A stretch of DNA of 19,629 nt, taken from NCBI GenBank assembly GCA_900404475.1, contig OUQQ01000378.1, positions 1 through 19,629 of the forward strand, read 5' to 3'. A model generated the notes under the pieces. It made no database searches, had not been told where the DNA came from, and saw nothing but the letters and a program-made list of their open reading frames with translations. Source of the DNA: Spongospora subterranea. Lineage: Eukaryota > Endomyxa > Phytomyxea > Plasmodiophorida > Plasmodiophoridae. Below, piece by piece: positions 10,455 to 18,721 of this stretch. The position numbers and the translations under genes were made by a program. Numbering within the stretch: the first letter of the stretch is position 1; every line of letters starts with the position of its first letter.

Positions 10455-10985
10455 TTCGATGATTGTTATGAAAACTGGAATCATCGATTAGCATGCTGCA
10501 CTTTAGACGGCATCGATTGCAAGATCAACGAACATCATCCGTTCAACAGGGGTTATTATTCCCATAAGCTAAATCACGCCGGCCTCCGATACGAGATTGC
10601 CATGGCGTTGGGAACCTCAAAGATACTATGGTGGAACGGAGGTGTCCCCTGTGGTTCTCATCCAGATCTCGTGCTTGCCCAATCAGCATTTACTGACATG
10701 CTGGATGACGACGAGAATGCATTAGCTGATAAAGGGTACAGAGGCTGTGACAAATTTATCACGCCTTTTGGGAATCCGCAAACACCATATGCGATGAAAT
10801 TCAACCGGCAGCATAAGCGCATTATGGCACGGTCAGAAACGATTAACAAACGAGTCAAACAATTCGCAGTTTTACTCTCTTGGAGACACAAGAATGACAC
10901 TTTGCATTTCAAGTCTTTTGGTGCAATAATGCAAATTATGCAGATAATGCTGAAAGAAGAGCCCTTGATGAGTTTATTGTTATAA
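10455..10985 (+). mobile_element. PIF/Harbinger-like DDE transposase, C-terminal fragment
   Basis: A continuous frame enters from about 10455 and ends at TAA 10983-10985. Early on it reads a block containing DGIDCKINEHHPF and YYSHKLNHAGLRYEIA. This is followed by a GSHPDLVLAQSAF block and then ADKGYRGC, which are typical of DDE_Tnp_4 nucleases of the PIF/Harbinger superfamily. The later NRQHKRIMARSETINKRVKQF and RHKN...HFKSFGAIMQI segments match the C-terminal part carrying the last acidic residue region. The N-terminal part with the first catalytic Asp and the helix-turn-helix partner protein are missing, so this is a truncated copy. A poly-T tract with CAG directly upstream could be an old intron acceptor. 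The 3' end is part of the palindrome at 10803-11296. Confidence 0.8.
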
Positions 10986-11296
10986 AGCCACACTTACTCA
11001 AATTTGAATCAAAATTTACATTTTTCGGATATTGGTCGCGATTACCGCAACTTCGGTAAACACCGACAATATCTAAAAACTGTAATTTTGTTTTAAATCT
11101 GGGTAAGTGTGTCTTTATAATATCAAATCCATCAAAGGTTCTTCTTGCAGCATTATCTGCGTAATTTGCATTATTGCACCAAAGCACTTGAAAGCAAGTT
11201 ATCATCCTTGTGTCTCCAAGGCAGCAACACTGCGAATTGTTTTATTCTTTTGTTAACCGTCTCTGACCGAGCCATGATGCGCTTGTGCTGTCGGTT
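10803..11296. repeat. Near-palindromic inverted repeat made of two Harbinger transposase tails
   Basis: The left arm (10803-11050) and the right arm (11051-11296) are inverted copies of the last part of the transposase and the following 3' flank. The centre is TACCGCAACTTCGGTA at 11043-11058. Both arms encode the same NRQHKRIMARSET block, with IN versus VN following, and match through TATAAAG.CACACTTAC and onward to the centre. By eye they differ at roughly one base in six to seven, with few indels. The tails therefore meet end to end and have diverged since. Confidence 0.85.
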
Positions 11297-12484
11297 TCGG
11301 GAAGGCGCCGATGCGATCGGTACTTTCGCGTGGCAAACTCGGCTAATCACCCTTTCGGTCCACGCTTGTAGACATCGCGGAAACGCTCGGTCAACCGGAA
11401 CCAACGACGTATTCGCGCAATCGGAATTGCGTCCAAGGTGGGTGGCGACGCTCCTGCATGCTGGCCCAACTGCAGTCGCACTCATTCCGGCAATGCGCTT
11501 GGTATCGCCCCAGGCACATTCAATAGGATTGAGCTCGCAGTGGAATTTTGGCAAACACATGCACATATGTCCACCCTGCTCGATGATTTTCTGAATGGCC
11601 GACTGCTCGCCCGCGAAATCCATTTCAATGGAAATAATGCGATGCAACAACAGCTGTCGGACCGGTCGGTGTCGGCCTTGTTAATCTTGCAGGTTTTGCA
11701 TTTATGTACGGGACGACGGCCGCTTGCTTGGATCAGGCCGCGTTCGAGGGCGACCACCGCCATGCCCTACGCCATGCCAGAGTTCTCGGATTGATCGTCA
11801 GCAAATGCCATTTTTTGAATAATATTGACCTGATGTTCCGCGGCAAGATGTCGTTGCGATGCGTGAATGAATGTAGTGTCGCGCACGAGGGGTTGCTTGC
11901 CGCTCACGTGAAAGTTCATACGACTGGCCACCAGTGCATCCTTGGCGAACTCCTGATGATTCGCAGAGCAGTCGAAAAGGAGGCAAGCAACCTCGCCTGG
12001 ATACGCGATTCCGAATAGAATCAAGAAGTGCTTGAAAGCTTCTCGTGATCCCACCACCCGTGCGCGTTCTTTCCGGAATGGATGATCACCTGGACTTTAA
12101 CGTGCGAAGTGATATGTTTTCGTTATTTCAATTCTGCGGAAAGTGCAAAACTCGCTCGTACGTCTTGCCACGACGAATCATGAGTTCGACGTCAGCCAAC
12201 CATTCATTGGAACGCTGCAGCGTTGTCGGAGCAATACAACGAATCAGGCCACGCCGTTTGATCCATCTCTGCACGGTGCGAACACTGGCAATAATCTGAC
12301 GATGTTCGCGAGGCCGTCGAATTACTTCGTCGCTGGATTCACCGGTATCTAGCCGCTGCTGCAAAAAATCGACATCGTCATTGCCACAGTCAATGCGATT
12401 AACCGTCACGGGCTGCTGAGATTCGAATTTAGTCAGGCGGAGCGATGATAACTCTCATTGTTAGTTGACAACCTTGTCCAAAGA
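11297..12484 (-). mobile_element. Decayed Tc1/mariner-IS630-type transposase copy 1, internally deleted
   Basis: Minus-strand frames in order are: 12409-12128 with an N-terminal helix-turn-helix-like RTVQRWIKRRGL; 12057-11767 with LLFDCSANHQEFAKDALVASRMN, where the Asp-x-x-x-Asn-His is the second catalytic block; then 11763-11482 and the part of 11650-11171 carrying LPKFHCELNPIECAWGD, where Glu is the third catalytic residue. This block order and the KFHCELNPIE signature belong to a DDE endonuclease group widespread in fungi and some animals. The frames are broken by shifts. Only about 70 bp separate the HTH part from the second-Asp part, so the segment with the first catalytic Asp has been lost. 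The element's 5' boundary is at about 12484, shown by loss of similarity with copy 2 (17899-18213). Its 3' side runs straight into the Harbinger tail at 11296. It cannot be active. Confidence 0.75.
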
Positions 12485-12700
12485 CAAAAAAATATTTTTA
12501 AATGGCGCGGAGTTGCGGTACTGGGATGGAGAGAAATTAAATTCCAATTTTGGCGCCGAGTTGCGGTACAGTACGGGGATGGAGAGAAATTACTGTCAAA
12601 TTGGCGAGGAGTTGCTGCTCTCGTATTCCGTACTGTAGGGAATACGAATTGAGGGAGTTCTAAAAATAGATCCAGTTGTCAAAATTTGACAGTAATTTAT
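12485..12700 (+). repeat. Imperfect tandem repeat of about 50 bp upstream of the double-SET gene
   Basis: Three unit starts are visible at 12503, 12551 and 12602, each reading TGGCG(C/A)(G/C)GAGTTGC. The first two continue through GGTAC and GGATGGAGAGAAATTA. The array lies between the end of the IS630-type copy and the SET gene start at 12817, so it sits in the probable promoter. Just after it, at about 12675-12690, is the palindrome TGTCAAAATTTGACA. No gene is supported between 12485 and 12816. Confidence 0.6.
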
Positions 12701-12816
12701 TGCACTGATAGCTCGTTGGATTGGATTGTTCAAGACGCAACTCTGGGTCCAATTTCATATTTGATTTTGACTGCAGACGTGTCACGACTGTTGGGATAAA
12801 TATTACTGTCATCGAC

Positions 12817-14317
12817 ATGTTGACGGATGTTGTCGACGTTAAACGGTTCGATGATTACGGCTTTGAGTGTGTAGGGCTCTTCGCTAAAGAAGATCTTCCT
12901 GCCGGTACAATGATCTCATTTTGTTGGTGATAGACTTTCGCTTACTGTCTCTGTAGGGACTGCAATATGGGTGTATAAATGGCCATACGAATCTTTTACC
13001 AGAGCGGAAATCGAGGCGCATCCAGGAAAATCAGCCCTCATGAAGTTTTCATACATGGCGGATGACGACAGTAGTTTATGACTCGCACTACATTAGCTTG
13101 ACAATCTTAATTTGAATTGCGACGCACAGGATACGAGTCTTGCCTTGATCCCCAGAAATCATCGTTGTCGTACTACTTTAATCATTCATGTCATTACAAT
13201 TCCTTGCTAGCCGAGTCGGCGCGTCGTCTGTGTCCCAGAACTAACAACTGTTCTTACGTAGGTGATCCCAACTGCTGGTTTGACACGGACAGCAAAATTG
13301 TGACAATGATCCCGGTAAGAAAGGGGGAACCTCTCACATATGATTACGCCCTCACCGAAACTGAAGTTTGTTATCGCCTTTTGACATAACCGCTCAGTCT
13401 TTTGACGTCCTCAATATAGTCGTCACTTCATTACGGTATGAAGTGCTTATGTGGTAAATCTAACTGCCGTGGCGTCTTGACATTCGACCAATGGCGTAGC
13501 CGCGCTTTCGTTAAAAAGTACTACGGTCACCTGTCAGAATTCATATGGCGAAAACACTGCGAAAACAGGTCATTATTTCGGTTGGAGAGCTCTTTTCATT
13601 TATATTTTGTGACGTCAGCTGGTATGATCCTCGTGCTGAATTACGATCGAAAGCGAACGGTGAGCTTGGAATGTTCTGTCGAACGTTACCAGGAATGGAG
13701 TTTCGAGCGGGCGACAAGGTTCTAGTGTTTTCCGGGAAAGTGGTGCACCGGACTCAGCTGCTAGAAGAGGGGGCGCTATCGGCCCGTGATCTTCAGATGT
13801 CGCTTCAGGTAGATTCGGACCTGGTGCAGATCCCCGCTTGGAAAGAGAGCGGCGACTTCAGCGAGACCACGGATTACATCAACCACAGCTGTGATCCATC
13901 GTGTGGTATGCTCGATTCGGTGACAGTCGTTGCCCTTCGTGATATTGAGCTGGGCGAAGAAATCACTATTGACTGTAAGTACATTATGTCGTAATTGTTC
14001 GCCAAGTCGTTCACCTGTGTTGATAGATGCGATGGTTCGTAAGGGGTTTTTATCGAATTCTTGTAATAATTCAGTTCGTATCTTAGGTTAATGATGGATT
14101 AATTCAAGGACCAAGTGATAACTTCAAATGCTTGTGTATGTCGCCGTGGTGTAGAGGAGAGATCACTTCCAATGACTGGAAAATCGTCGAGTTACAAAAG
14201 CGTTATGGCAATTTTTTCTCCCCGTTCTTATGTAACGTTATTGCCAACTTCAACAAAAAAAGCGAACGGGAATTTGATATTGAAATCCCGATCGATAATC
14301 GTAGTCGTTCCTGTTAG
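12817..14317 (+). CDS. Protein methyltransferase-like protein with two SET/post-SET units, 6 exons
   Basis: Proposed exons: 12817-12922, 12957-13070, 13130-13365, 13444-13568, 13619-13990, 14116-14317. The joined frame is 1155 nt, 384 residues. Unit 1 has the opening block RFDDYGFECVGLFAKEDLPAGT, the SAM-pocket motif FNHSC (N91-C94), LTYDY (144-146 for YDY) and the post-SET zinc motif CLCGKSNC (153-160). Unit 2 has GELGMFCRTL..GMEFRAGD, INHSC (N282-C285), ITIDC (311-313) and CLCMSPWC (323-330). Both post-SET motifs are followed by a similar helix (DQWRSRAFVKKYYG and NDWKIVELQKRYG). SET proteins transfer methyl groups from S-adenosylmethionine to lysine. Unit 2 lacks the tyrosine of YDY, so it may be weak or inactive. 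The first intron (34 nt) and the last donor (C/GTAATT rather than the nearby GTAAGT, which gives no open frame) are inferred from phase. The start could lie in an upstream exon. AATAAA follows at 14359. Confidence 0.75.
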
Positions 14318-14358
14318 ATCTTCAGTCGAATGTTGACCATGGAAACTGTTTCGGGTTG

Positions 14359-14364
14359 AATAAA
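14359..14364 (+). promoter_or_regulatory. Polyadenylation signal AATAAA of the double-SET gene
   Basis: The hexamer lies 42 bp after the TAG at 14315-14317 and is the only AATAAA in the immediate 3' flank, which supports the gene end chosen above. From here to about 14700 I see no further supported feature. Confidence 0.55.
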
Positions 14365-14700
14365 GAGTTTTTATCTACTGTGATGCCAGAAACTTGCTGT
14401 ATTGGCCTTATTTTGTTGAATTTCGTGTTACCGTTAATGGGTTTTTTAAACCATAAACATGTACATTGTATTATTGATCTGCAAACACTGGGCGAACTCA
14501 TAGAAAAATACAACGCCTGGTCGTTGTATTGAACGTGTTGTAGCCGTAGCAGGCTTCTTGACGGGGTCCGCCTCGTGGGATACGAGCGTGAGATGAAGCA
14601 ACAAAACTTCACAACAAATTCAAGTTGGATGCCATCAATTAGTTCCATCTGGGGCTAAATGGGAAATGTTCGAAGCGGATTTCAAAAGAGGTGGTTTACT

Positions 14701-15098
14701 TCAGCTCGTTGTTGGGGTCAGCAAGGACTCAGCAGTTAAAAGACCCGTCTGGCCAATCTTGTACATTGTGTCAAGTGAGTAATGATTGGACACAAGCTCG
14801 AGCTCAAAGATGACGAGAAACGCCTGAATCTTCTGGTGGGTTGTGGAATAAATTAGGCAGCGTCCTAACGACCGCCATTTATTTGACAGAGGAGGTGAAC
14901 CCCTCGCCCTCGGCCATATAAACCACTCGATCTGATCCGTTGAAGCATACTGTAGCTGCTCAATATCAATTCGAACGTTGACAACGTTGGGCTCGAGGGG
15001 AGCGACACCCTGCAAAGTGCCCAATATGCGGCACCCTGGTGACCATTGGCACTCTGCTTCGTCTCAGATTGACTGTTGTAAAGTCTGTATCCACCCAA
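14701..15098 (-). CDS. Coding-like minus-strand segment, gene structure unresolved
   Basis: Two overlapping minus-strand frames (15098-14865 and 15024-14701) each contain a protein-like part. The first opens with YRLYNSQSETKQSANGHQG, and the second has VNVRIDIEQLQYASTDQIEWF. The sequence between them has a CACTTTGCAG acceptor-like string near 15017, so they could be neighbouring exons. I found no donor in a matching phase. Plus-strand frames in the same region are open too. No family is recognised. Confidence 0.25.
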
Positions 15099-15106
15099 CC
15101 CAATAG

Positions 15107-15490
15107 TTTCGACTGTTTGATGGCAGTGAGAACCACAGCGGTGCGTTCCCTTTCAGGAGGTCTGCCACCAACATCATCTTGTCGGAACCGGTCGCGAATA
15201 TCCTGGGTTTGCGAGTAATGACCAAATTATGTCAAGAAGCGATTGCATATCACGTGATCGTTGACGGGAATGAAGGTTTGCGAATCGGGTTCTTTCGAAA
15301 TTTTCATTTGCTTGAACCAACGTGGACGGTATATCAACGTGAGGGATTGATACTCGAGTACGACGAGCGTGTCGGGAATTCATGGTCTCTAAACGCAAAC
15401 TTGCGTTATTGGAGACCCTGGCACAGTTCCATTGAACCCACGGGACAACTTCAGAGCTTTACTTTTGAAATCAGGTCTGACCCGAATTAG
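15107..15490 (+). CDS. Probable terminal exon of an unrecognised plus-strand gene
   Basis: An open frame of 127 codons begins directly after an AATAG acceptor (15106), whose TAG is the in-frame stop, and ends at TAG 15488-15490. The first in-frame ATG is over 100 bp in, so the exon probably joins an upstream one. A donor A/GTGAGTAATG after a coding-like run (about 14640-14779, containing WEMFEADFKRGGLLQLVVG) is the obvious candidate, but its phase (1) does not match. The product is rich in aromatic residues (FRLF, WTVYQ, RYWRPWHSS) and looks like a beta-sheet domain without Cys pairs. I do not recognise it. Confidence 0.35.
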   Translation, partial: FRLFDGSENHSGAFPFRRSATNIILSEPVANILGLRVMTKLCQEAIAYHVIVDGNEGLRIGFFRNFHLLEPTWTVYQREGLILEYDERVGNSWSLNANLRYWRPWHSSIEPTGQLQSFTFEIRSDPN

Positions 15491-15558
15491 ATTTCGCCAA
15501 CACATTCCACCGATAATGATGTTTCGCCATAAGAACAATACCGACTCCGCACCATCTA

Positions 15559-15993
15559 TAATAATAATAATGACATCCTCGATCTACGACGATCTCAGGC
15601 CTAACCAATGACGAATGGGCGTGCATTTGCCAACGCTCTCGCAATGATGAACAGAAGATACAACATGAATCATCATGGGATTTGAGAAAAACATCAACCT
15701 GCGTCTCTCCCCATAATGATTCGGAATGATTATGCCTTGTTGGCGTCCAATACAAATAAGAATATTTGATCGATTGATTCGCTTTCGTATGTGAGAGAAA
15801 TTACGACATTTTCGAGTCATTATGGGAGAGACGCAGGTTGGTGCCTTTCTCAAATCCCATGATGATTCATGTTGTATCTTATGGTCATCATTGCGGGAGC
15901 GTTGGCAAATGCACGCCCATTCGTCATTGGTTAGTCCTGACAACGGTGTAGACTCGAGATCGTCGTAGATCGAGGATATCATGATTATTATTA
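15559..15993. repeat. Foldback (inverted-repeat) element with arms of about 170-185 bp
   Basis: The left arm (about 15559-15728) and right arm (about 15809-15993) are inverted copies separated by an 80-bp spacer. Identity by eye is about 90 percent. The right arm has an extra run of about 17 bp around 15930-15950. Both outer ends are AT-rich trinucleotide runs (ATAATAATAATAA and ATTATTATTAG). The arms contain a coding-like reading (DDL...LTNDEWACICQRSRND, minus strand from 15982), which may be a captured exon or chance. No target-site duplication could be read, because the borders are simple repeats. The DNA should fold into a long hairpin. Confidence 0.8.
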
Positions 15994-16069
15994 GAGCAAA
16001 ACTGTGTTTTTCACCAGAAACCTACTCCTCGACGTAAAAAGGGGAAACAAGGCAACAAAAATAAAAAAT

Positions 16070-16131
16070 GTGTGTACAACACCAAACACACCAAAATCAG
16101 GAAAACACACACCAAGCTCTTGCGCATGGGT
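16070..16131 (+). repeat. Short dispersed repeat, copy 1 (contains ACACCAAAATCAGGAAA)
   Basis: This segment carries GTGTGTACA at its start, a single ACACCAAAATCAGGAAA unit at 16088-16104, and AAGCTCTTGCGCATGGGTG at its end. The same order is found on the minus strand of 18722-18866. The flanks (15994-16069 and 16132-16364) contain poly-A-rich sequence and short open frames on the plus strand (16004-16258, 16236-16442) that I do not consider genes. Confidence 0.65.
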
Positions 16132-16364
16132 GATAATCATCGGATTATCGTTTTTCCAAGGTCGCAGGCTGATTTACTTTTCAATGAACAAAACCTACTT
16201 GTTATCAATCGCATCACCAACGTTAGCAAAAAAAAATGGGTCAATGCAATTCAATTAACTCAACGGATATATGTCTCGCCAAGGCTTTAACAAACGACGA
16301 GAGGAATGAAGTAGATCTTCCTTTGTGGCTGTGGCGTTCACGATTTGAGATTGATTTTTATTTA

Positions 16365-17286
16365 TTAGGGATCGGATCTTTCATTTCCGGCTCTTTGTGC
16401 AACAGACCAGATATGTACCTCTTCCCGCTCGTCCTGGGTTGAACCCTTGGACACCCATATTTCCGTCAAATGGACTGCATTGGGACCAGTTCTTTGCGGC
16501 GTTGGTGATGCGGTTGGCAACCAAGTCTTGCTTGACCGCGGGTGAACCTGGTATTGCATGCGACCCACGAAGGTGATCGAAACGCTGTGAATGGAAAGTC
16601 CTTCAAGATATCGATGTCGCTATGCGGCGTGAAGGAAGACGAAGCCATTCAATACGTTGCCCCGGTCCTTAAGCGAAGGTAAAAACCTGCGATTAGCGCG
16701 CCGATATTGGAAAAGCTTATACAACACTCGCTCACTTACCGAGACTTTGAAAATATGCTCTGGAATCGTTTTGCGTACGCGAGCAACAGCACTAGACATT
16801 CTCGATGCGAAAGGTCTAGTGGGTTCATCGTTGCTCTGCTTGATCGATATTAGTTCTTGGATGGCCTGTGTCAATACTGAACGGGTAGTCCGATGATAAG
16901 TCTTGTGCCACAGCTGAAGTTGAACACTTGTACACGTTTGCAATGCGGGCAACATCATCTGTAATCGAATTTAACCTAATTAGCGATAACGCGCGTAGAT
17001 CTTCTTGTGCTAGTATTTTAGTGGCAACGTCTGATGGTGACCCGTTCTGGTCGATACCAACCACATTTTCAAGCCCCTTCATATGGAGGTATATTGCAGC
17101 ATTCTTGATCCAAAAATGGGAATTTTATATCTTTCCCGGTCGAACTTCCGGATCGAAAGACGGTCGGAGTCGTGATTATGGCTTGTGATGCCTTCGACCG
17201 ATATGTTGTTGCAGTTCTTTCAGTCTCATGAGTTTGAGCTGTCGTTCGGCCCGCGCGATCTCAGCATCGATTTCAGCGTCGACCAT
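16365..17286 (-). mobile_element. Decayed Ty1/copia-like Gag remnant
   Basis: On the minus strand a Met-started frame at 17286-17176 is rich in charged helical residues (AEIARAERQLKLMRLKEL). It is followed, after stops and frame changes, by 17082-16825, with a YLHMKGLENVV-like start and a D...A...L...D.RALSLIRLN block. Then come 16958-16620, with LWHKTYHRTTRSVLTQAIQEL and PTRPFASRMSSAVARVRKTIPE, and finally 16568-16365. This order of blocks fits the copia-type Gag (UBN2-like) capsid region. At least two frameshifts and several stops interrupt it. I see no protease, integrase or reverse transcriptase next to it and no flanking long terminal repeats, so it is an isolated, inactive relic. The remote similarity is judged by eye only. 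Confidence 0.5.
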
Positions 17287-17438
17287 ACCAGGGTTCCTCA
17301 TTCCTCATGATCGATGATGGCCTGCGGTGGTGCTTTCCTCTGGCTGTAGCGCCATCGCGCATAAGGCGGGACTCTTAATCTATCAAATAGAGCTCAATAG
17401 GAAGTGAGTTTAACCATACGGAACACTGCGAGTTGTGA

Positions 17439-17897
17439 GATCATGGGGCTGAGGAATGTAAATCGGTTCTTGGTAATTTGACAGATGTCACCTACGTAAC
17501 CCAAATTGCTGTAGGTTTTACTGCAAAGGATACCGCGGTGGTTGGCTGGGCAATGATTGTGTATGGGCACAACAATCTAAAGTCTGGTATTACTGTTCAT
17601 AACAACAAGTGCCTCTGGGTGTGTAGTTGAGACAGATAGGAGACAACGAGACGAATGGATCGACAACTCTGGCCAAATTGCTCAATCAGAACCTGTTTGG
17701 GAGTGAAGGGGCGAAATATTAGTTCATCGTAATACGATAGAAAAGGCTCCATTGATACTGGCCGTCCAATGCGTCTGGGTGCTTACAATCTTGTGGATAT
17801 GCCTAACGTTCTTGCATTCGGTGATGATGAATATTTTCTAGCGGCCACAATGTTTTCAAACAACTCACACTTCTGTGGAGCGATTTTCATGGCTTGA
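17439..17897 (+). CDS. Two coding-like exons of an unrecognised plus-strand gene
   Basis: The first open run (17439-17630) includes VTQIAVGFTAKDTAVVGWAM and then VHNNKCLWVC. The second begins after a CGATAG acceptor at 17740 and runs to TGA 17895-17897, including GRPMRLGAYNLVDMPN and FGDDEYFLAATMF. Both read like folded protein, but neither has a suitable ATG, and I could not find donor and acceptor phases that join them. The second ends two bases before the truncated IS630-type copy begins, so its true end may have been lost or altered by that insertion. No family is recognised. Confidence 0.3.
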
Positions 17898-17898
17898 T

Positions 17899-18215
17899 TC
17901 TTTGGACAAGGTTGTCAACTAACAATAAGAGGTATCATCGCTCCGCCTGACCAAATTCGAATCTCAGCAGCCCGTAATGGTTAATCGCATTGACTGTGGC
18001 ATTGACGATGTAATTTTTTGCAGGCAGCGGCTAGATACCGGTGAATCCAGCGACGAAATAGTTCGACGGCCTCGCGAACATCGTCAGATTATTGCCAGTG
18101 TTCGCACCGTGCAGAGATGGATCAAACGGCGTGGCCTGATTCGCTGTATTGCTCCGACAACGCTGCAGCGTTCCAATGAATGGTTGGCTGACGTCGAACT
18201 CATGATTCGTCATGG
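17899..18215 (+). mobile_element. IS630-type element copy 2, 5' fragment in inverted orientation to copy 1
   Basis: Starting at TCTTTGGACAAGG, this stretch matches the reverse complement of 12484-12175 for about 315 bp with only scattered differences. It encodes the same N-terminal transposase part (RTVQRWIKRRGL and TLQRSNEWLADVELMIR). Similarity stops at the string GATTCGTCATGGCA at about 18213. The remainder of the transposase is absent. Small indels relative to copy 1 occur around 18005-18030. It is a truncated relic. Confidence 0.85.
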
Positions 18216-18640
18216 CATCTAAATGGAATGCAAATCGTCAACGGCGAGTATTTTAAGCCGACCGTGTCGTTCTGTCACCTCTTGATTGAGACAACCACTC
18301 CAGCATACGTGAAGACGATGATTTGGGATCTAATTGATGGGAAATTGTCAAGGTCGAGTGAATCACGGAATCTGTGTCATTCTGTGATCGTCTGGTTGAG
18401 GCAACGACTCCTGTAGACGTGATAGTCCAGGTGAAGTGACATCTTCTCAAGTATCAAACAATTGTTGTTGCATGGGGCGACTTGTCGGAAGCAGATCTTC
18501 CGAAAAGTGTCCGCGTTGAGAACAGCAACCATCTCTGATACATTGACATCTTTTGGATCCTCCACCATTCGCATTAAGGCTCGATAAACATGGATTATCA
18601 GGCTCTCCAACGGATTAGCATTGGCATTTCATAATGACAC
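18216..18640 (-). other. Short degenerate repeat pair and a coding-like minus-strand frame
   Basis: On the plus strand TGTC(G/A)TTCTGT..., TTGAG(A/G)CAAC(C/G)ACTCC and (T/A)ACGTGA recur in the same order at about 18264-18314 and 18375-18425, which indicates an old direct duplication with a period of about 110 bp. On the minus strand, an open frame entering at about 18630 and ending in TGA near 18377 reads a plausible protein (ESLIIHVYRALMRMVED, then DTFRKICFRQVAPC). It has no ATG at its start and no recognised motif. Confidence 0.3.
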
Positions 18641-18721
18641 ACTACCTAGTAGTATAAATTGACGAAATACCCATGAGAATATCATGATCATGATCTTGTG
18701 TACTGATTAACCTACCAGATC

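Noticed and set aside
17477..17602. Small cysteine-rich frame with a C-x6-CC-x3-C pattern
   Set aside because: It has no start codon or signal peptide, and the overlapping frame 17439-17630 reads as better protein; the cysteines are probably an off-frame effect.
17935..17985. tRNA-like T-arm string AATTCGAATCT
   Set aside because: It is part of the IS630-type element (also at 12420) and no acceptor stem or A box fits around it.
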